The notes: generated by a model not told the origin, from the letters alone. A stretch of 64,000 nucleotides of DNA from Paenibacillus tarimensis (GCF_021532315.1 NZ_JAKGAO010000007.1:234285-298284), one strand, 5' to 3'; positions 7,878 through 17,133 are shown, numbered from the stretch's first letter. Program-made: numbers and translations.

Positions 7878-9089
7878 CTAGATACTGTAGCTCTCGCTTG
7901 TAGCGGCTGCGTCTCTGCGGACCAGGCCCTTCAGCAGCTCATCATTCTCAGTCATGAACGAGGATGTACGGGCATACACTAGCTCATCAGCTCCAAGTAC
8001 GGTAATATCGCCGCTGGATTCGCCAACGACAGCTCCATCCTCGATGACGCTTCCTTCTCCGATGATAGCCCGGTATATGGTAACATTCCGCCCTATCTTA
8101 ACATTCGGCATAATAATGCTGTCCTTGATCTCGCTGCCGCGGCCAACCTGGACACCGCTGAAGACGAAGGAGCGCTCCACATCCCCTTCGACTGCGGAAT
8201 GCGGGTGAATGACCGACTCGCGAATATCGGCGAGCGGATGCAGATAGGAAAGGGCACGGACAGCTGTTTCGTTGGTTTGCATCGGCCACTTGGACTCTTC
8301 CAGGCTGATTTCACCATCCAGAATATCCATGTGAGCTTCCCATAAGCTGTCCACGGTACCAACATCACGCCAGTACCCCTGGAATGCATATGCATACACA
8401 CTAGCCTGTTGCTCCAGTATAGCCGGAATAACGTCTTTTCCAAAATCGTGGGACGATGCATCGTTCGCCGCATCCTTTTGCAGCTGTTCCTTAAGGAAAG
8501 ACCACCGGAACAGATAAATCCCCATGGAAGCGAGATTGCTCTCCGGCTTCTCGGGCTTTTCCACGAAGGATGTAACCTTAAGATTGTCGTCGGTGTTCAT
8601 AATGCCGAACCGGTGCGCGTCCTTCCATGGCACCTGTTTAACAGCAATCGTCGCATCTGCGCCCGATTGGATGTGAGCCTCCAGCATTTGGTTATAATCC
8701 ATCTGATAAATATGGTCTCCTGACAAAATGAGTACATGCTCAGGCTCATACTGATCTACCTGTGCGGTATTTTTATAAATGGCATCAGCCGTTCCTTCAA
8801 AAGTTACCCCTGCTTCACTGCCCTGCATGAGGAATATATCCGCAGGCTGCTCATTGCAGCTCCAGCAGCTTCCGTCAGCAATATGGTTGTGCAGGGACTC
8901 GGCTTTGTACTGAGTGAGTACACCAATGGTGGAGATTCCGGAATTCATGCAGTTGCTCAGCGGAAAATCAATGATCCGGTAGCGTCCGCCGAACGGGACT
9001 GCGGGTTTAGCCAGTTTTTGAGTCAATGGTGCAAGTCGTTTCCCTTCTCCACCCGCCAATAACATTGCGATACATTTCTGTCTATTCAT
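7878..9089 (-). CDS. glgC: Glucose-1-phosphate adenylyltransferase
   Basis: About 403 residues. It makes ADP-glucose from ATP and glucose-1-phosphate, the committed step of bacterial glycogen synthesis. The nucleotidyltransferase N-terminus shows AMLLAGGEGKRLAPLT and KPAVPFGGRYRIIDFPLSN, later GTADAIYKN and LSGDHIYQMDY; the C-terminal part is a left-handed beta-helix (repeats around 300-390) as in GlgC. ATG at 9089 has GGAGG 8 bp upstream; an in-frame ATG at 9113 is less likely. The gene diverges from glgB-glgA, from which it is separated by about 200 bp. No glgD-like regulatory paralog is next to it, so it probably works as a homotetramer. Confidence 0.95.
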   Translation of the reverse strand: MNRQKCIAMLLAGGEGKRLAPLTQKLAKPAVPFGGRYRIIDFPLSNCMNSGISTIGVLTQYKAESLHNHIADGSCWSCNEQPADIFLMQGSEAGVTFEGTADAIYKNTAQVDQYEPEHVLILSGDHIYQMDYNQMLEAHIQSGADATIAVKQVPWKDAHRFGIMNTDDNLKVTSFVEKPEKPESNLASMGIYLFRWSFLKEQLQKDAANDASSHDFGKDVIPAILEQQASVYAYAFQGYWRDVGTVDSLWEAHMDILDGEISLEESKWPMQTNETAVRALSYLHPLADIRESVIHPHSAVEGDVERSFVFSGVQVGRGSEIKDSIIMPNVKIGRNVTIYRAIIGEGSVIEDGAVVGESSGDITVLGADELVYARTSSFMTENDELLKGLVRRDAAATSESYSI

Positions 9090-9286
9090 CTCTCGTCCCT
9101 CCACATTTTCCATTTGGTACTCTGTAAATAAACGTATAGCGGGTTTATGAAACCTATGGCAGGTGTTAGTCGGCCCTTTCGCAAAATTTTTTGGTGTAGC
9201 AAGATTTTATGCGGATTACACGGCTAAATATGCTTCAAGTACAGGTTTAGCGGGTAAAGATTTCAAAAAAAGTATAAAGGGTGTGT

Positions 9287-11272
9287 GTGGGATTGCAGAA
9301 CGGCGGACTGACCTCGGAAGAAGTCTACTTGTTTCATGAAGGAACCTACCACCAGAGCTACCGGAAGATGGGGGCCCACCCTGTAACCGAGAAGGGTGAA
9401 GCAGGCGTTCGGTTTACCGTCTGGGCGCCTAATGCGCAGCAGGTCGGTTTGGCTTCGGACTATAACGGCTGGGATGGAAGCAGCAGCCCGCTGGAGAGAG
9501 TGCCCGATTCTGGATTGTGGACCTTGTTTGTCCCTGGTCTGGAGGAAGGGGCTTTGTATAAATATGAGATTCTTACAGCTGCAGGAGAGAAGCTTCTAAA
9601 GTCTGATCCTTATGCGTTTCATTGTGAGGTGAAGCCGGATACGGCTTCGATTGTAACTTCGCTGGATGGCTTTAAGTGGACGGACCGGGATTGGATCAAG
9701 AAGAGAAAGCCGGCCTATGAGCGGCCGCTGCTGATCTATGAGGTTAACCTCTCCAGCTGGAAGAAGCATGAGGACGGCAGCTATTATACATACACGGAGT
9801 TGGCGGATGAGCTGGTAGACTATGTTGCGGATTTAGGCTACACCCACATTGAGCTCCTGCCGCTGACCGAGCATCCGTATGATAAATCGTGGGGGTACCA
9901 GGCGACCGGATATTTTGCTGCAACCAGCAGATTTGGCAAGCCGCATGAGCTGATGCATCTCATCAATACCTGTCACAACAGGGGGATTGGCGTCATTATG
10001 GACTGGGTGCCGGGACATTTTGTCCGTGATGCGCACGGTTTGAGGCTGTTCGACGGTTCGCCGCTGTATGAGCATGCTGACCCGATAGTAGCTGACCGGC
10101 CTGGCTGGGGAACGCTTGGCTTCGATTATGGCAAGCCCGAGGTGCAGACCTTCCTGATCTCAAACGCGCTGTTCTGGATGGACATGTATCATATCGACGG
10201 CCTGCGGGTGGATGCTGTGACAAGCATGATCCGGCTTGATTTTGAGAAGCCGCCTGGCAGCTGGAAGCCGAATATTCATGGCGGTGTAGAGAATGAGGAA
10301 GGAATCGCGCTGCTCCGCAAGCTTAATGAAACGGTGTTCCGTCTTTACCCCAATGCCCTGATGATGGCGGAGGAGTCCAGCGCTTGGCCGCTTGTGACTG
10401 CACCTGTCGAGGATGGCGGGCTGGGCTTTAATTATAAATGGAATATGGGCTGGATGAACGATACGCTGAAATACGCGGAGACGGATCCGATCGACAGGCA
10501 GCATGTCCATAATCTGCTGACCTTCCCGGTATGCTATGCGTTCTCGGAGAACTTCGTATTGCCTCTCTCCCATGATGAGGTGGTGCATGGCAAGAAGTCG
10601 CTCTTGAACAAGATGCCGGGCGATTACAAGATGAAGTTTGCGGGCCTCCGCGCCTTCCTGGGCTACTGGATGAGCTTCCCGGGCAAGAAGCTGCTGTTCA
10701 TGGGCTCGGAGTTCGGCCAGTTTGACGAGTGGAAGGACGAGACCCAGCTGGACTGGTTCCTGCTGGATGAATATGATACGCATTCGAGCATGCTGCAATA
10801 TACCAAACAGCTTAACCGGCTCTATCTGCAGGAGAAGGCGCTCTGGCAGCTGGATCACAAGCTGGAAGGCTATGAATGGATTGACCATCATGATCATCAG
10901 CAGAATGTCATTGTCTATATGCGCTGCGGCAGGGCCAAGGGCGAGCGGATCATCATCGTCTGCAATTTCTCTCCGGTAAAACGGGAGCAGTACCGGATCG
11001 GCCTTCCGGGGCCAGGTACCTATATGGAGATTCTGAACAGCGATGATGTGACATATGGAGGAGAAGGGAGTGTAACAGACGGCTTCCACAAGGCCGAGAA
11101 GACCGAATGGCATGGAAGGCCGTACAGTGCCGAGCTTACACTGCCGCCAATGAGCGTGATCTGGCTGAAGAAGGCAGGACGCCAGGAGACGGCTGCAGAC
11201 AGGAAGAAGACAGTTGCAACGGGCGAAAACGGTACAACGAGGAGAAAATCGAAGGGACTGAATAACGGATGA
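9287..11272 (+). CDS. glgB: 1,4-alpha-glucan branching enzyme
   Basis: About 661 residues. It introduces alpha-1,6 branches into glycogen. An N-terminal carbohydrate-binding module (FTVWAPNAQQVGL) is followed by a GH13 barrel with GYTHIELLPLTEHP, DGLRVDAV (nucleophile Asp near 309), MMAEESS (acid/base Glu near 362) and LPLSHDEVVHGK (transition-state Asp), then an all-beta C-terminal domain. The start is uncertain: GTG at 9281, GTG at 9287 and TTG at 9293 are in frame; AAAGGG suits 9287 best. The last ~30 residues are a lysine/arginine-rich extension. The stop overlaps the glgA start (ATGA), indicating coupled translation. Confidence 0.93.
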   Translation: MGLQNGGLTSEEVYLFHEGTYHQSYRKMGAHPVTEKGEAGVRFTVWAPNAQQVGLASDYNGWDGSSSPLERVPDSGLWTLFVPGLEEGALYKYEILTAAGEKLLKSDPYAFHCEVKPDTASIVTSLDGFKWTDRDWIKKRKPAYERPLLIYEVNLSSWKKHEDGSYYTYTELADELVDYVADLGYTHIELLPLTEHPYDKSWGYQATGYFAATSRFGKPHELMHLINTCHNRGIGVIMDWVPGHFVRDAHGLRLFDGSPLYEHADPIVADRPGWGTLGFDYGKPEVQTFLISNALFWMDMYHIDGLRVDAVTSMIRLDFEKPPGSWKPNIHGGVENEEGIALLRKLNETVFRLYPNALMMAEESSAWPLVTAPVEDGGLGFNYKWNMGWMNDTLKYAETDPIDRQHVHNLLTFPVCYAFSENFVLPLSHDEVVHGKKSLLNKMPGDYKMKFAGLRAFLGYWMSFPGKKLLFMGSEFGQFDEWKDETQLDWFLLDEYDTHSSMLQYTKQLNRLYLQEKALWQLDHKLEGYEWIDHHDHQQNVIVYMRCGRAKGERIIIVCNFSPVKREQYRIGLPGPGTYMEILNSDDVTYGGEGSVTDGFHKAEKTEWHGRPYSAELTLPPMSVIWLKKAGRQETAADRKKTVATGENGTTRRKSKGLNNG

Positions 11273-12831
11273 ATGTATTATTTGCGGCTGCTGAAGGCAG
11301 TCCGTTCGTCAAAACAGGCGGGCTTGCCGATGTGATCGGCGCGCTCCCCAAGGCGCTTCGCAAGGAGGGTGTGGACGTACGAATCGTACTGCCTAAATAT
11401 CAGGCGGTATCCAAGACCTACCGGGAGAAGATGAAGCTTGTCGCCGAATTTCAGGTGCCAGTGGGCTGGCGCATGGTCTACTGCGGCTTATGGGAGCTGA
11501 CACACGAAGGCATAACCGTGTACTTCATTGACAATGAGCATTATTTCAAGCGGGAGGGTGTGTACGGCTACGGTGACGACGGGGAACGCTTCTCGTATTA
11601 CTGCAGGGCCGTGCTGGAGATGCTTCGGCATGTTGAATTTATCCCGGATGTCATTCATACGCATGATTGGCACACCGGCATGGTCGGAGCGCTGCTCGAT
11701 AAGCATTACCGGCATGATGAGCGTTATGCGGCAATCCGGAATGTTTTTACGATTCATAACCTGCAGTTTCAAGGTGTGTTCCCGTATGAGGTGCTGAGTG
11801 ATCTGCTCGGCCTGGATCAGGAGTATTTCTCTCATGGCAAGGTGGAGTTTCATGGCAATGTCAACTTTCTGAAGGCAGGCCTTGTATTCGCTGACCGTGT
11901 CACTACCGTTAGCGGCACGTATGCGGAGGAGATCCGCACACCCGAATACGGCGAGGGGCTCGACGGGGAGCTGCGTTATCTCGGCAGCAAGCTTAGCGGC
12001 ATTGTGAACGGAATTGACGAGAAGGTGTTCAACCCGGCAACCGATCCGCATATTTATATGAAATATCGGACTAATCTGGCGAAGAAGCGGGAGAATAAAA
12101 CGGCTCTTCAGCGGATGGTAGGCCTGCCGGAGAGGCCGGAGGTGCCGGTCATCGGCATGGTCAGCCGGATCACCGTGCAGAAGGGCTTTGACCTTGTGGC
12201 AGACGCCATAGACGGCCTGATGGAGCATGATGATGTCCAGATTGTTATTCTCGGAGCGGGTGATTATCACTATGAGCAGCTGCTGCTCCACAAGTCGCTG
12301 CAGCATCCGGAGAAGCTGGCGGTGCAGCTGAAGTTTGATGAGCATCTGGCCCATCAGATTTACGCAGGCTCGGATATGTTCCTGATGCCGTCACGTTTTG
12401 AGCCCTGCGGGATCAGCCAGCTGCTGGCGATGCGCTACGGCTCGCTGCCGATTGTCCGGGAGACGGGCGGCCTGAAGGATACCGTCCAGTCGTATAACGA
12501 GTTTACCGGGGAAGGCAATGGCTTCACCTTCGGTCCGTACACGACGCACGACATGGTGTATACGATCCGCCGCGCGCTGCACTTCTACCATATGCCGGAT
12601 AACTGGAAGGCTGTCGTGAAGAACGCCTTTGCAGGCGATTACAGCTGGAGCCAGTCTGCGCGCAAATATCTGGAGCTGTATGAGGCAATAGCTGGGGGAA
12701 GCCAGGGTGCGACCGATTCGAGGACCGGTGAATCGGGTGCTGGCGAAGAGGAGCCAGTCCCCGAGAACTATGACCCGGCCGAGACGGCCATCGCGATGAA
12801 GAGCCTGGAAACGGAGCTTCTACCGAACTAA
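11269..12831 (+). CDS. glgA: Glycogen synthase (ADP-glucose)
   Basis: 520 residues of the GT5 family. It transfers glucose from ADP-glucose to the growing alpha-1,4 chain. The N-terminus carries the ADP-glucose motif VKTGGLADVIGALPKAL; HTHDWHTG, the linker NGIDEKVFNP, SRITVQKGFDL and the C-terminal MPSRFEPCGISQL plus RETGGLKDTV motif are all present. Length exceeds the usual ~480 by an acidic tail (from about 485) of no clear homology. It overlaps glgB by 4 bp. No glycogen phosphorylase is in this window, so degradation may rely on the neopullulanase nearby or on genes elsewhere. Confidence 0.95.
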   Translation: MNVLFAAAEGSPFVKTGGLADVIGALPKALRKEGVDVRIVLPKYQAVSKTYREKMKLVAEFQVPVGWRMVYCGLWELTHEGITVYFIDNEHYFKREGVYGYGDDGERFSYYCRAVLEMLRHVEFIPDVIHTHDWHTGMVGALLDKHYRHDERYAAIRNVFTIHNLQFQGVFPYEVLSDLLGLDQEYFSHGKVEFHGNVNFLKAGLVFADRVTTVSGTYAEEIRTPEYGEGLDGELRYLGSKLSGIVNGIDEKVFNPATDPHIYMKYRTNLAKKRENKTALQRMVGLPERPEVPVIGMVSRITVQKGFDLVADAIDGLMEHDDVQIVILGAGDYHYEQLLLHKSLQHPEKLAVQLKFDEHLAHQIYAGSDMFLMPSRFEPCGISQLLAMRYGSLPIVRETGGLKDTVQSYNEFTGEGNGFTFGPYTTHDMVYTIRRALHFYHMPDNWKAVVKNAFAGDYSWSQSARKYLELYEAIAGGSQGATDSRTGESGAGEEEPVPENYDPAETAIAMKSLETELLPN

Positions 12832-12836
12832 TCAGC

Positions 12837-12878
12837 AAGGGCACGACTCCCGGCATTGCGCCGGTGAATCGTGCCCTT
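12837..12878 (+). terminator. Hairpin after glgA
   Basis: AAGGGCACGA pairs with TCGTGCCCTT around a GC-rich inner region (CCCGGC/GCCGG). The stem is strong, but the following sequence (CTGCG) lacks a clear T-run, so termination may be partial. Confidence 0.6.
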
Positions 12879-12970
12879 CTGCGCTGACTGCGTCCATTCA
12901 GCCCGGCAGCAGCCTGGCGGCAACCTTTTCATTTTGGACGCCGTCTTTAAGGGTATGGGGGTGGTTGGCG

Positions 12971-13693
12971 ATGATGCGAGCCGTGCTGATATGTGCTGTA
13001 TGCGCGACCTTAGCTCTAATGCTGGCAGGCTGCGGCAGTAAGACCAAGTCCTTTCAGGGACAGATAGAGGAGATCACAACTGATACGCTTGTGGTGAATT
13101 GCACAGATGAGGTGAACAAAGGCAAGAAGGGCGATATCAACGCTATTGGATACGGCTGCAATGTTCGGCTGACGCCCGCGACCACTTACTTGGATGAAGC
13201 GGGGAACAAGCTTGCAGCAGAAAATCTTACCCGTGGCGCCATGGTCAACATTACACTCGCGAAGCCGGTTAATATCCGCAGCAGTTTTGAATCAGATAAA
13301 CCGCTTATGCTTACAGTACAGGAGGTGATGGTGCTTAGCCGCAGCCCGGTTACCTCCGTGGATCAGATAATCGAAGCTATAGAGCAGCAAGGGCTGACCG
13401 TAACCGAAGGGACTAGCGGCTCGAAAAGTGTGTTCGAACGGGCTCTGCAGGGTGTAGAACCCGAAGCTTTTACGATACCGGACGAAGGCGAACTCTATAT
13501 TTTCGCATTCTCTTCTGAACAGGAGCAGCGGGAAGGCTGGTCAGAGTTTCTTGATCAGACAGCGACTGCCAGTATGATTGCCGGCAAGAACTACAACATT
13601 GATTCGTTCCTGATCTTATTTGCCTATGATAACCTGACCACAGATGCAGACCGCAAAATTCAGCAGGCGATTGACCAGTTGTCCGAATGGTGA
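12971..13693 (+). CDS. Lipoprotein of unknown function
   Basis: About 240 residues. The N-terminus has a short hydrophobic signal and a lipobox (LMLAGCGS), so it is predicted to be anchored on the outer face of the membrane. The first half after the Cys looks like a small beta-rich domain (FQGQIEEITTDTLVVNC), with three further cysteines; the second half (about 125-240) is an alpha/beta domain with VDQIIEAIEQQGLTV and a Phe-rich strand LYIFAFSSEQEQREGW. I do not recognise the family. Several starts are possible (TTG 12965, ATG 12971, ATG 12974); GGGGG upstream favours 12971. Not obviously in an operon with glgA because of the hairpin between them. Confidence 0.75.
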   Translation: MMRAVLICAVCATLALMLAGCGSKTKSFQGQIEEITTDTLVVNCTDEVNKGKKGDINAIGYGCNVRLTPATTYLDEAGNKLAAENLTRGAMVNITLAKPVNIRSSFESDKPLMLTVQEVMVLSRSPVTSVDQIIEAIEQQGLTVTEGTSGSKSVFERALQGVEPEAFTIPDEGELYIFAFSSEQEQREGWSEFLDQTATASMIAGKNYNIDSFLILFAYDNLTTDADRKIQQAIDQLSEW

Positions 13694-13768
13694 CGTTAGC
13701 TCGATAGCGTAAACACAGCAGTCTCCCTTTTTTTTGGGGGCCGATTGTTGACTCTTCGTAACGAAGCC

Positions 13769-13972
13769 TCACGGAACCGCTTGTTTCATAGTGCTGGCTG
13801 CTAATGAGCTTAAGTTTTTTCTTGCAGCTATGCTATCCAGGTATCGCTCCAGATTGTCGCTAGTGGAATCTGTGATTCCGGGCATTGCCCAGCTCACCAT
13901 GTTATTCTCATCACCTTGAGGGCCTGTAAAGATTCCATCCAGCGTACAGCTTACCAAGGCAATGATTTGCCG
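13769..13972 (-). pseudogene. Remnant of a RibD-C/dihydrofolate-reductase-like protein, N-terminal piece only
   Basis: The minus-strand frame reads RQIIA followed by LVSCTLDGIFTGPQGDEN, closely resembling the start of DHFR-like RibD C-terminal family proteins (a beta strand, then SLDGxxAGPxGD). These are normally 170-190 residues; here the frame ends after about 68 and lacks the NADPH-binding half (no LLGRxTYE motif). There is no ATG (a GTA or TTG would have to serve) and no ribosome site. I read it as a decayed gene. The rest of 13694-14050 shows no other coding signal to me. Confidence 0.42.
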
Positions 13973-14050
13973 TACTCCGCAATCTTAAGCTCCGTTCGTT
14001 CCCCTTTGGCGATAGTAAATGCTTAATCAACTAAACGATTGATAAAGCAC

Positions 14051-14089
14051 AAAAAAACAGATGCCCCTAAATTCAGGAGTCATCTGTTT
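14051..14089 (-). terminator. Intrinsic terminator after neopullulanase gene
   Basis: AAACAGATG / CATCTGTTT with a 17-nt loop; on the minus strand the stem is followed by a run of T (complement of AAAAAAA at 14051-14057). It lies about 105 bp after the stop codon. Confidence 0.8.
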
Positions 14090-14193
14090 GCTGGTTTAAC
14101 TCATATGGTAGGACTCAAAACACCCGCCAACCGGGTCCCCGTGGGCATGAGGCCTCGGGAGTACTGCGTCACTATGCGGCTCAATACACCGCT

Positions 14194-15948
14194 CTACTTC
14201 TTCGCAATATTCCGGTACAGGATCCGGTAGCCGAGCGGCTCCAGCTCAATATTCATTACGCCGTCCTGTGTTTCAACTGCCTCTTCCGTCAGCGCATCCT
14301 TCCAGTCATTGGTGACCATGGGATGGCTGAGCGTTGACTGCTCCTCTGTATTGTTAATCCACACCGTGAAATGCTTCTCCTCATCCAGCCGTTCGTAGAT
14401 AATACGGCAGTCGCCAGGTTCAGCCATCAGGAAGCGGAAGCGGCCGTGGCGGAGCACAGGGTTGTTCTTGCGCAGGGCAATCAGCATTTTGTAAAAATCC
14501 AGCAGTTCTGTATCCTGGCGCTCCGGATCCCACTCCATGCACTTGCGGCAGTCAGGATCGCCCCCGCCCTGCAGGCCAATCTCATCACCGTAAAAAATAC
14601 ATGGTGTTCCGATATACGTCAGCAGAAATACGACTGCTTGCTTAAGCCGCCTCTTGTCTCCTCCAAGCCTGGTCAGAACCCTTGGCGTATCATGGCTGCA
14701 CAGCAGATTGAAGACCACTTCGTTGGTCTGCTGCGGATAACGCATCAGCAGCCTGCTGATTTCGTTGGCAAACGTGTAGCCGTCCATGCTGCAGGCTTCA
14801 AAATAAGCGAGCGCCTTATCCGAGAACGGATAGTTCATCACAGAATCGAACTGATCCCCAAGCAGCCACATTGTGGAATCGCTCCATACCTCGCCGATGA
14901 TGTAAGCCTCCGGATTAATTGCCTTGACTGCCTGCCGGAACTCGCGCCAGAACATATGGTCAATCTCATTGGCAACATCCAGCCGCCAGCCGTCAAGCTC
15001 ATACTCCTCCAGCCAGTGGGTAGCTACCTTTAGCAGGTACTGTTTGACCTGCGGATTGGCCGTATTAAACTTCGGCATATGGCCATAGAAGCCGAATGTG
15101 TCGTAGTTGGCCCGGTTCTCCTTCACCTCCACAGGGAAGCTGTGGATATGGAACCAATCCTTGTACTTCGAGTTTTCTCCGTTCTTCACGACATCCTGGA
15201 AGGGGCCGAACAGGACACCGGAATGGTTGAAGACAGCGTCCAGCACGACCCGGATGCCCCGCTCATGACAGGCTTTAACGAGCTTTTTGAGATCTTCCTT
15301 CGTCCCGAACTGCGGGTCAATTTCCATATAGTCGATTGTATCGTACTTGTGATTGGACGGCGATTTGAAGATAGGCGTGAAGTAGATGGCATTGATGCCA
15401 AGCTCCGTCAGATAATCCAGATGATCAAGCACACCCTTCAAATCCCCGCCAAAAAATCCTTCCGTCTGCGGCTGGCCGCCCCATTCGGCTGTTCCCTCGG
15501 GATCATTGGACGGGTCGCCGTTAGCGAACCGGTCCGGCATGATCTGATAGAAGACAGCATCCTTTGCCCACTGGGGCGCCTGAAATATATCGATCTCGTG
15601 AATATACGGGAATTCATAATAGCCGCCCGGTGGCATTGGCTGCTCATGGTAAATTCCAGATTCCACCATCCACACGATTTCGTCGCCGGCATGCAGGCGG
15701 AAGCCGTAGGAGAAGCGTTTATGCTCAGGCCGAATACCGATTTCCCAATAGTCAAAGAAGTGATCGGATGCGATCTTCTCCATCTCCAGCTCTTTGTAAT
15801 GAGCATCCCAGTCATATTTGTCACCCGCCAGCGCATATACCGTCTCGACATCATCTCTCTTGGTACGCAGGCGGAGATGAATTGTTCTTGAATCATAGGC
15901 ATAAGCCCATGTACTTCTCGGGCTGTGATGTAGACATTCGAGCAGCAT
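14194..15948 (-). CDS. Neopullulanase/cyclomaltodextrinase-type alpha-glycosidase (GH13)
   Basis: 584 residues. An N-terminal domain (about 1-120) of the maltogenic amylase/cyclomaltodextrinase type precedes the GH13 barrel: AIYFTPIFKSPSNHKYDT, DAVFNHSG, DGWRLDVANE (nucleophile), IIGEVWSD (acid/base) and FNLLCSHDTPRVL. Length and the N-domain fit the GH13_20 group (neopullulanase, maltogenic amylase, cyclomaltodextrinase), whose members are hard to tell apart. No signal peptide, so it is cytoplasmic and would act on maltodextrins, cyclodextrins or glycogen branches. GGAAGGAG precedes the ATG. It is separated from the glycogen genes by a lipoprotein and a decayed ORF but is a reasonable functional neighbour. 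Confidence 0.9.
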   Translation of the reverse strand: MLLECLHHSPRSTWAYAYDSRTIHLRLRTKRDDVETVYALAGDKYDWDAHYKELEMEKIASDHFFDYWEIGIRPEHKRFSYGFRLHAGDEIVWMVESGIYHEQPMPPGGYYEFPYIHEIDIFQAPQWAKDAVFYQIMPDRFANGDPSNDPEGTAEWGGQPQTEGFFGGDLKGVLDHLDYLTELGINAIYFTPIFKSPSNHKYDTIDYMEIDPQFGTKEDLKKLVKACHERGIRVVLDAVFNHSGVLFGPFQDVVKNGENSKYKDWFHIHSFPVEVKENRANYDTFGFYGHMPKFNTANPQVKQYLLKVATHWLEEYELDGWRLDVANEIDHMFWREFRQAVKAINPEAYIIGEVWSDSTMWLLGDQFDSVMNYPFSDKALAYFEACSMDGYTFANEISRLLMRYPQQTNEVVFNLLCSHDTPRVLTRLGGDKRRLKQAVVFLLTYIGTPCIFYGDEIGLQGGGDPDCRKCMEWDPERQDTELLDFYKMLIALRKNNPVLRHGRFRFLMAEPGDCRIIYERLDEEKHFTVWINNTEEQSTLSHPMVTNDWKDALTEEAVETQDGVMNIELEPLGYRILYRNIAKK

Positions 15949-16110
15949 CGGCTCCAGCTCCTTCCGTGTATCTGTTTTCTGATTTATTACACCATTGCTT
16001 GCTAAATCAATCTCTTAATAGAAGTTTTTGGGCGTGTAAGGTTTTGTTTAAGGGCAGGGATGGGCGGGTAATGCCGAATAAAGCGAACGGACGGAAAGGA
16101 ATGGTGCCAC

Positions 16111-16692
16111 ATGAAAAAAATGCTGACAGCCGTCGTTCTTATGCTTGCGTTGTTCAATACGACTTCATCCGTAGGTAATGGCAGTGTGACTTCTGAGAGT
16201 GGGCAGACGACCATTCCGGAAGCAGAGACTTCAGCTCCACAAGCGGATATTATTCAACATGCAGATCTTCAGTTCCCTGAATCTGGTTATTCGGAAGTGC
16301 TCACTGAAGCTATAGATCAGGTTAACGGGTTTGATATGAGCTGGAGTGAAGCGGAGACGCTGGCGAGCGCAGGCCCCCCGGACTCGATAAGGGAGGACGA
16401 GCTGCTGCCGGGTATTTATGAATATGAATACGGTCATACCACCGTCGGATTTTATGAGGGAGCAGTGGAATATATCGTAGTGAAGCCGCCGAAGGACAAG
16501 CCGCTGTTTGCCATTGGCGAGAATGTGATCCCGCTTAAGGCCGCGCATATCCGCGAAGCGCTAGGAGAGCCGGATTACGAAGCAGAAGACGGTGATGTAT
16601 ATATCAAGGAAGCGACTGCGCTCAAAATCTTTAAGGACCCCGGGGACGGGAGAATCACATCAGTCGAATCCTTCTGGATATACGGAGAATAG
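16111..16692 (+). CDS. Secreted protein of unknown function (possible DUF4309/YjgB-like)
   Basis: 193 residues. A lysine-start signal peptide (MKKMLTAVVLMLALF) has no lipobox Cys, so the mature protein is probably exported rather than lipidated. A polar, Thr/Ser/Glu-rich linker leads to a C-terminal alpha/beta domain with two copies of a pattern like the SmpA/YjgB fold (SWSEAETLASAGPPDS and KAAHIREALGEPDYEAEDG), where a helix is followed by LGxPD. The family call is tentative. GGAAAGGAATGG precedes the ATG. Confidence 0.65.
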   Translation: MKKMLTAVVLMLALFNTTSSVGNGSVTSESGQTTIPEAETSAPQADIIQHADLQFPESGYSEVLTEAIDQVNGFDMSWSEAETLASAGPPDSIREDELLPGIYEYEYGHTTVGFYEGAVEYIVVKPPKDKPLFAIGENVIPLKAAHIREALGEPDYEAEDGDVYIKEATALKIFKDPGDGRITSVESFWIYGE

Positions 16693-16717
16693 AACAGATA
16701 ATGAGCAGATAAAGCAT

Positions 16718-16742
16718 GTTTCAAGCCTATGTATCCGGGTTA
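16718..16742 (+). promoter_or_regulatory. SigmaB-like promoter candidate upstream of the YflT-type gene
   Basis: GTTTCA, 13-bp spacer, GGGTTA; compare the Bacillus sigmaB consensus GTTTAA-N12-15-GGGTAT (5/6 and 5/6 matches if the last positions are relaxed). Many Paenibacillaceae may lack sigmaB, so this could be chance or belong to another alternative sigma factor. Confidence 0.3.
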
Positions 16743-16806
16743 ATAAACAAATAAGCGTCAGTTATTAGAACCCCCATAAACCGAAGAGGACAAGGAGGAA
16801 CCGAAT

Positions 16807-17133
16807 ATGAAACCAACTGTACAAGTTGTGGATACACAGATGGCTGCCATGCATGCTGTCCGGGAACTTAACCTTAGAGGGTATGGGCAGGATGATATTT
16901 ATGTGCTGGCTCATGACAGTGACCGTACTGAAGCCCTCAATAAGGCAGCGGATACGAATGAGATTGACCGCTCAGAAGAAGGTGTCTTTAACGCTATGGC
17001 CAATCTGTTCCGTTCGCGTGGCGATGAGCTTCGTTCCAAGCTGGAGTCTGTTGGGCTGAATGAACAGGAAGCCGAACGTTATGAGCAGGAGCTCGACCGG
17101 GGCAAAGTGCTTGTGATCGCGAAGGTTCATTAA
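16807..17133 (+). CDS. YflT/general stress protein 17M-type protein
   Basis: 108 residues beginning with VQVVDTQMAAMHAVRELNLRGYG and DIYVLAHDSDRT, the pattern of the heat-induced stress protein YflT domain; the C-terminal half is helical and acidic (EQEAERYEQELDRGKVLVIAKV). Cytoplasmic. In Bacillus such proteins are general-stress regulon members of unknown molecular function. AAGGAGG precedes the ATG, and a sigmaB-like promoter candidate lies 65-90 bp upstream. Confidence 0.82.
   Translation: MKPTVQVVDTQMAAMHAVRELNLRGYGQDDIYVLAHDSDRTEALNKAADTNEIDRSEEGVFNAMANLFRSRGDELRSKLESVGLNEQEAERYEQELDRGKVLVIAKVH

Noticed and set aside
10160-11113. A 317-residue minus-strand open frame inside glgB
   Set aside because: Antisense to branching enzyme catalytic motifs; composition is typical of a shadow frame.
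15079-15891. A 270-residue plus-strand open frame inside the neopullulanase gene
   Set aside because: Antisense to GH13 motifs; no ribosome site.
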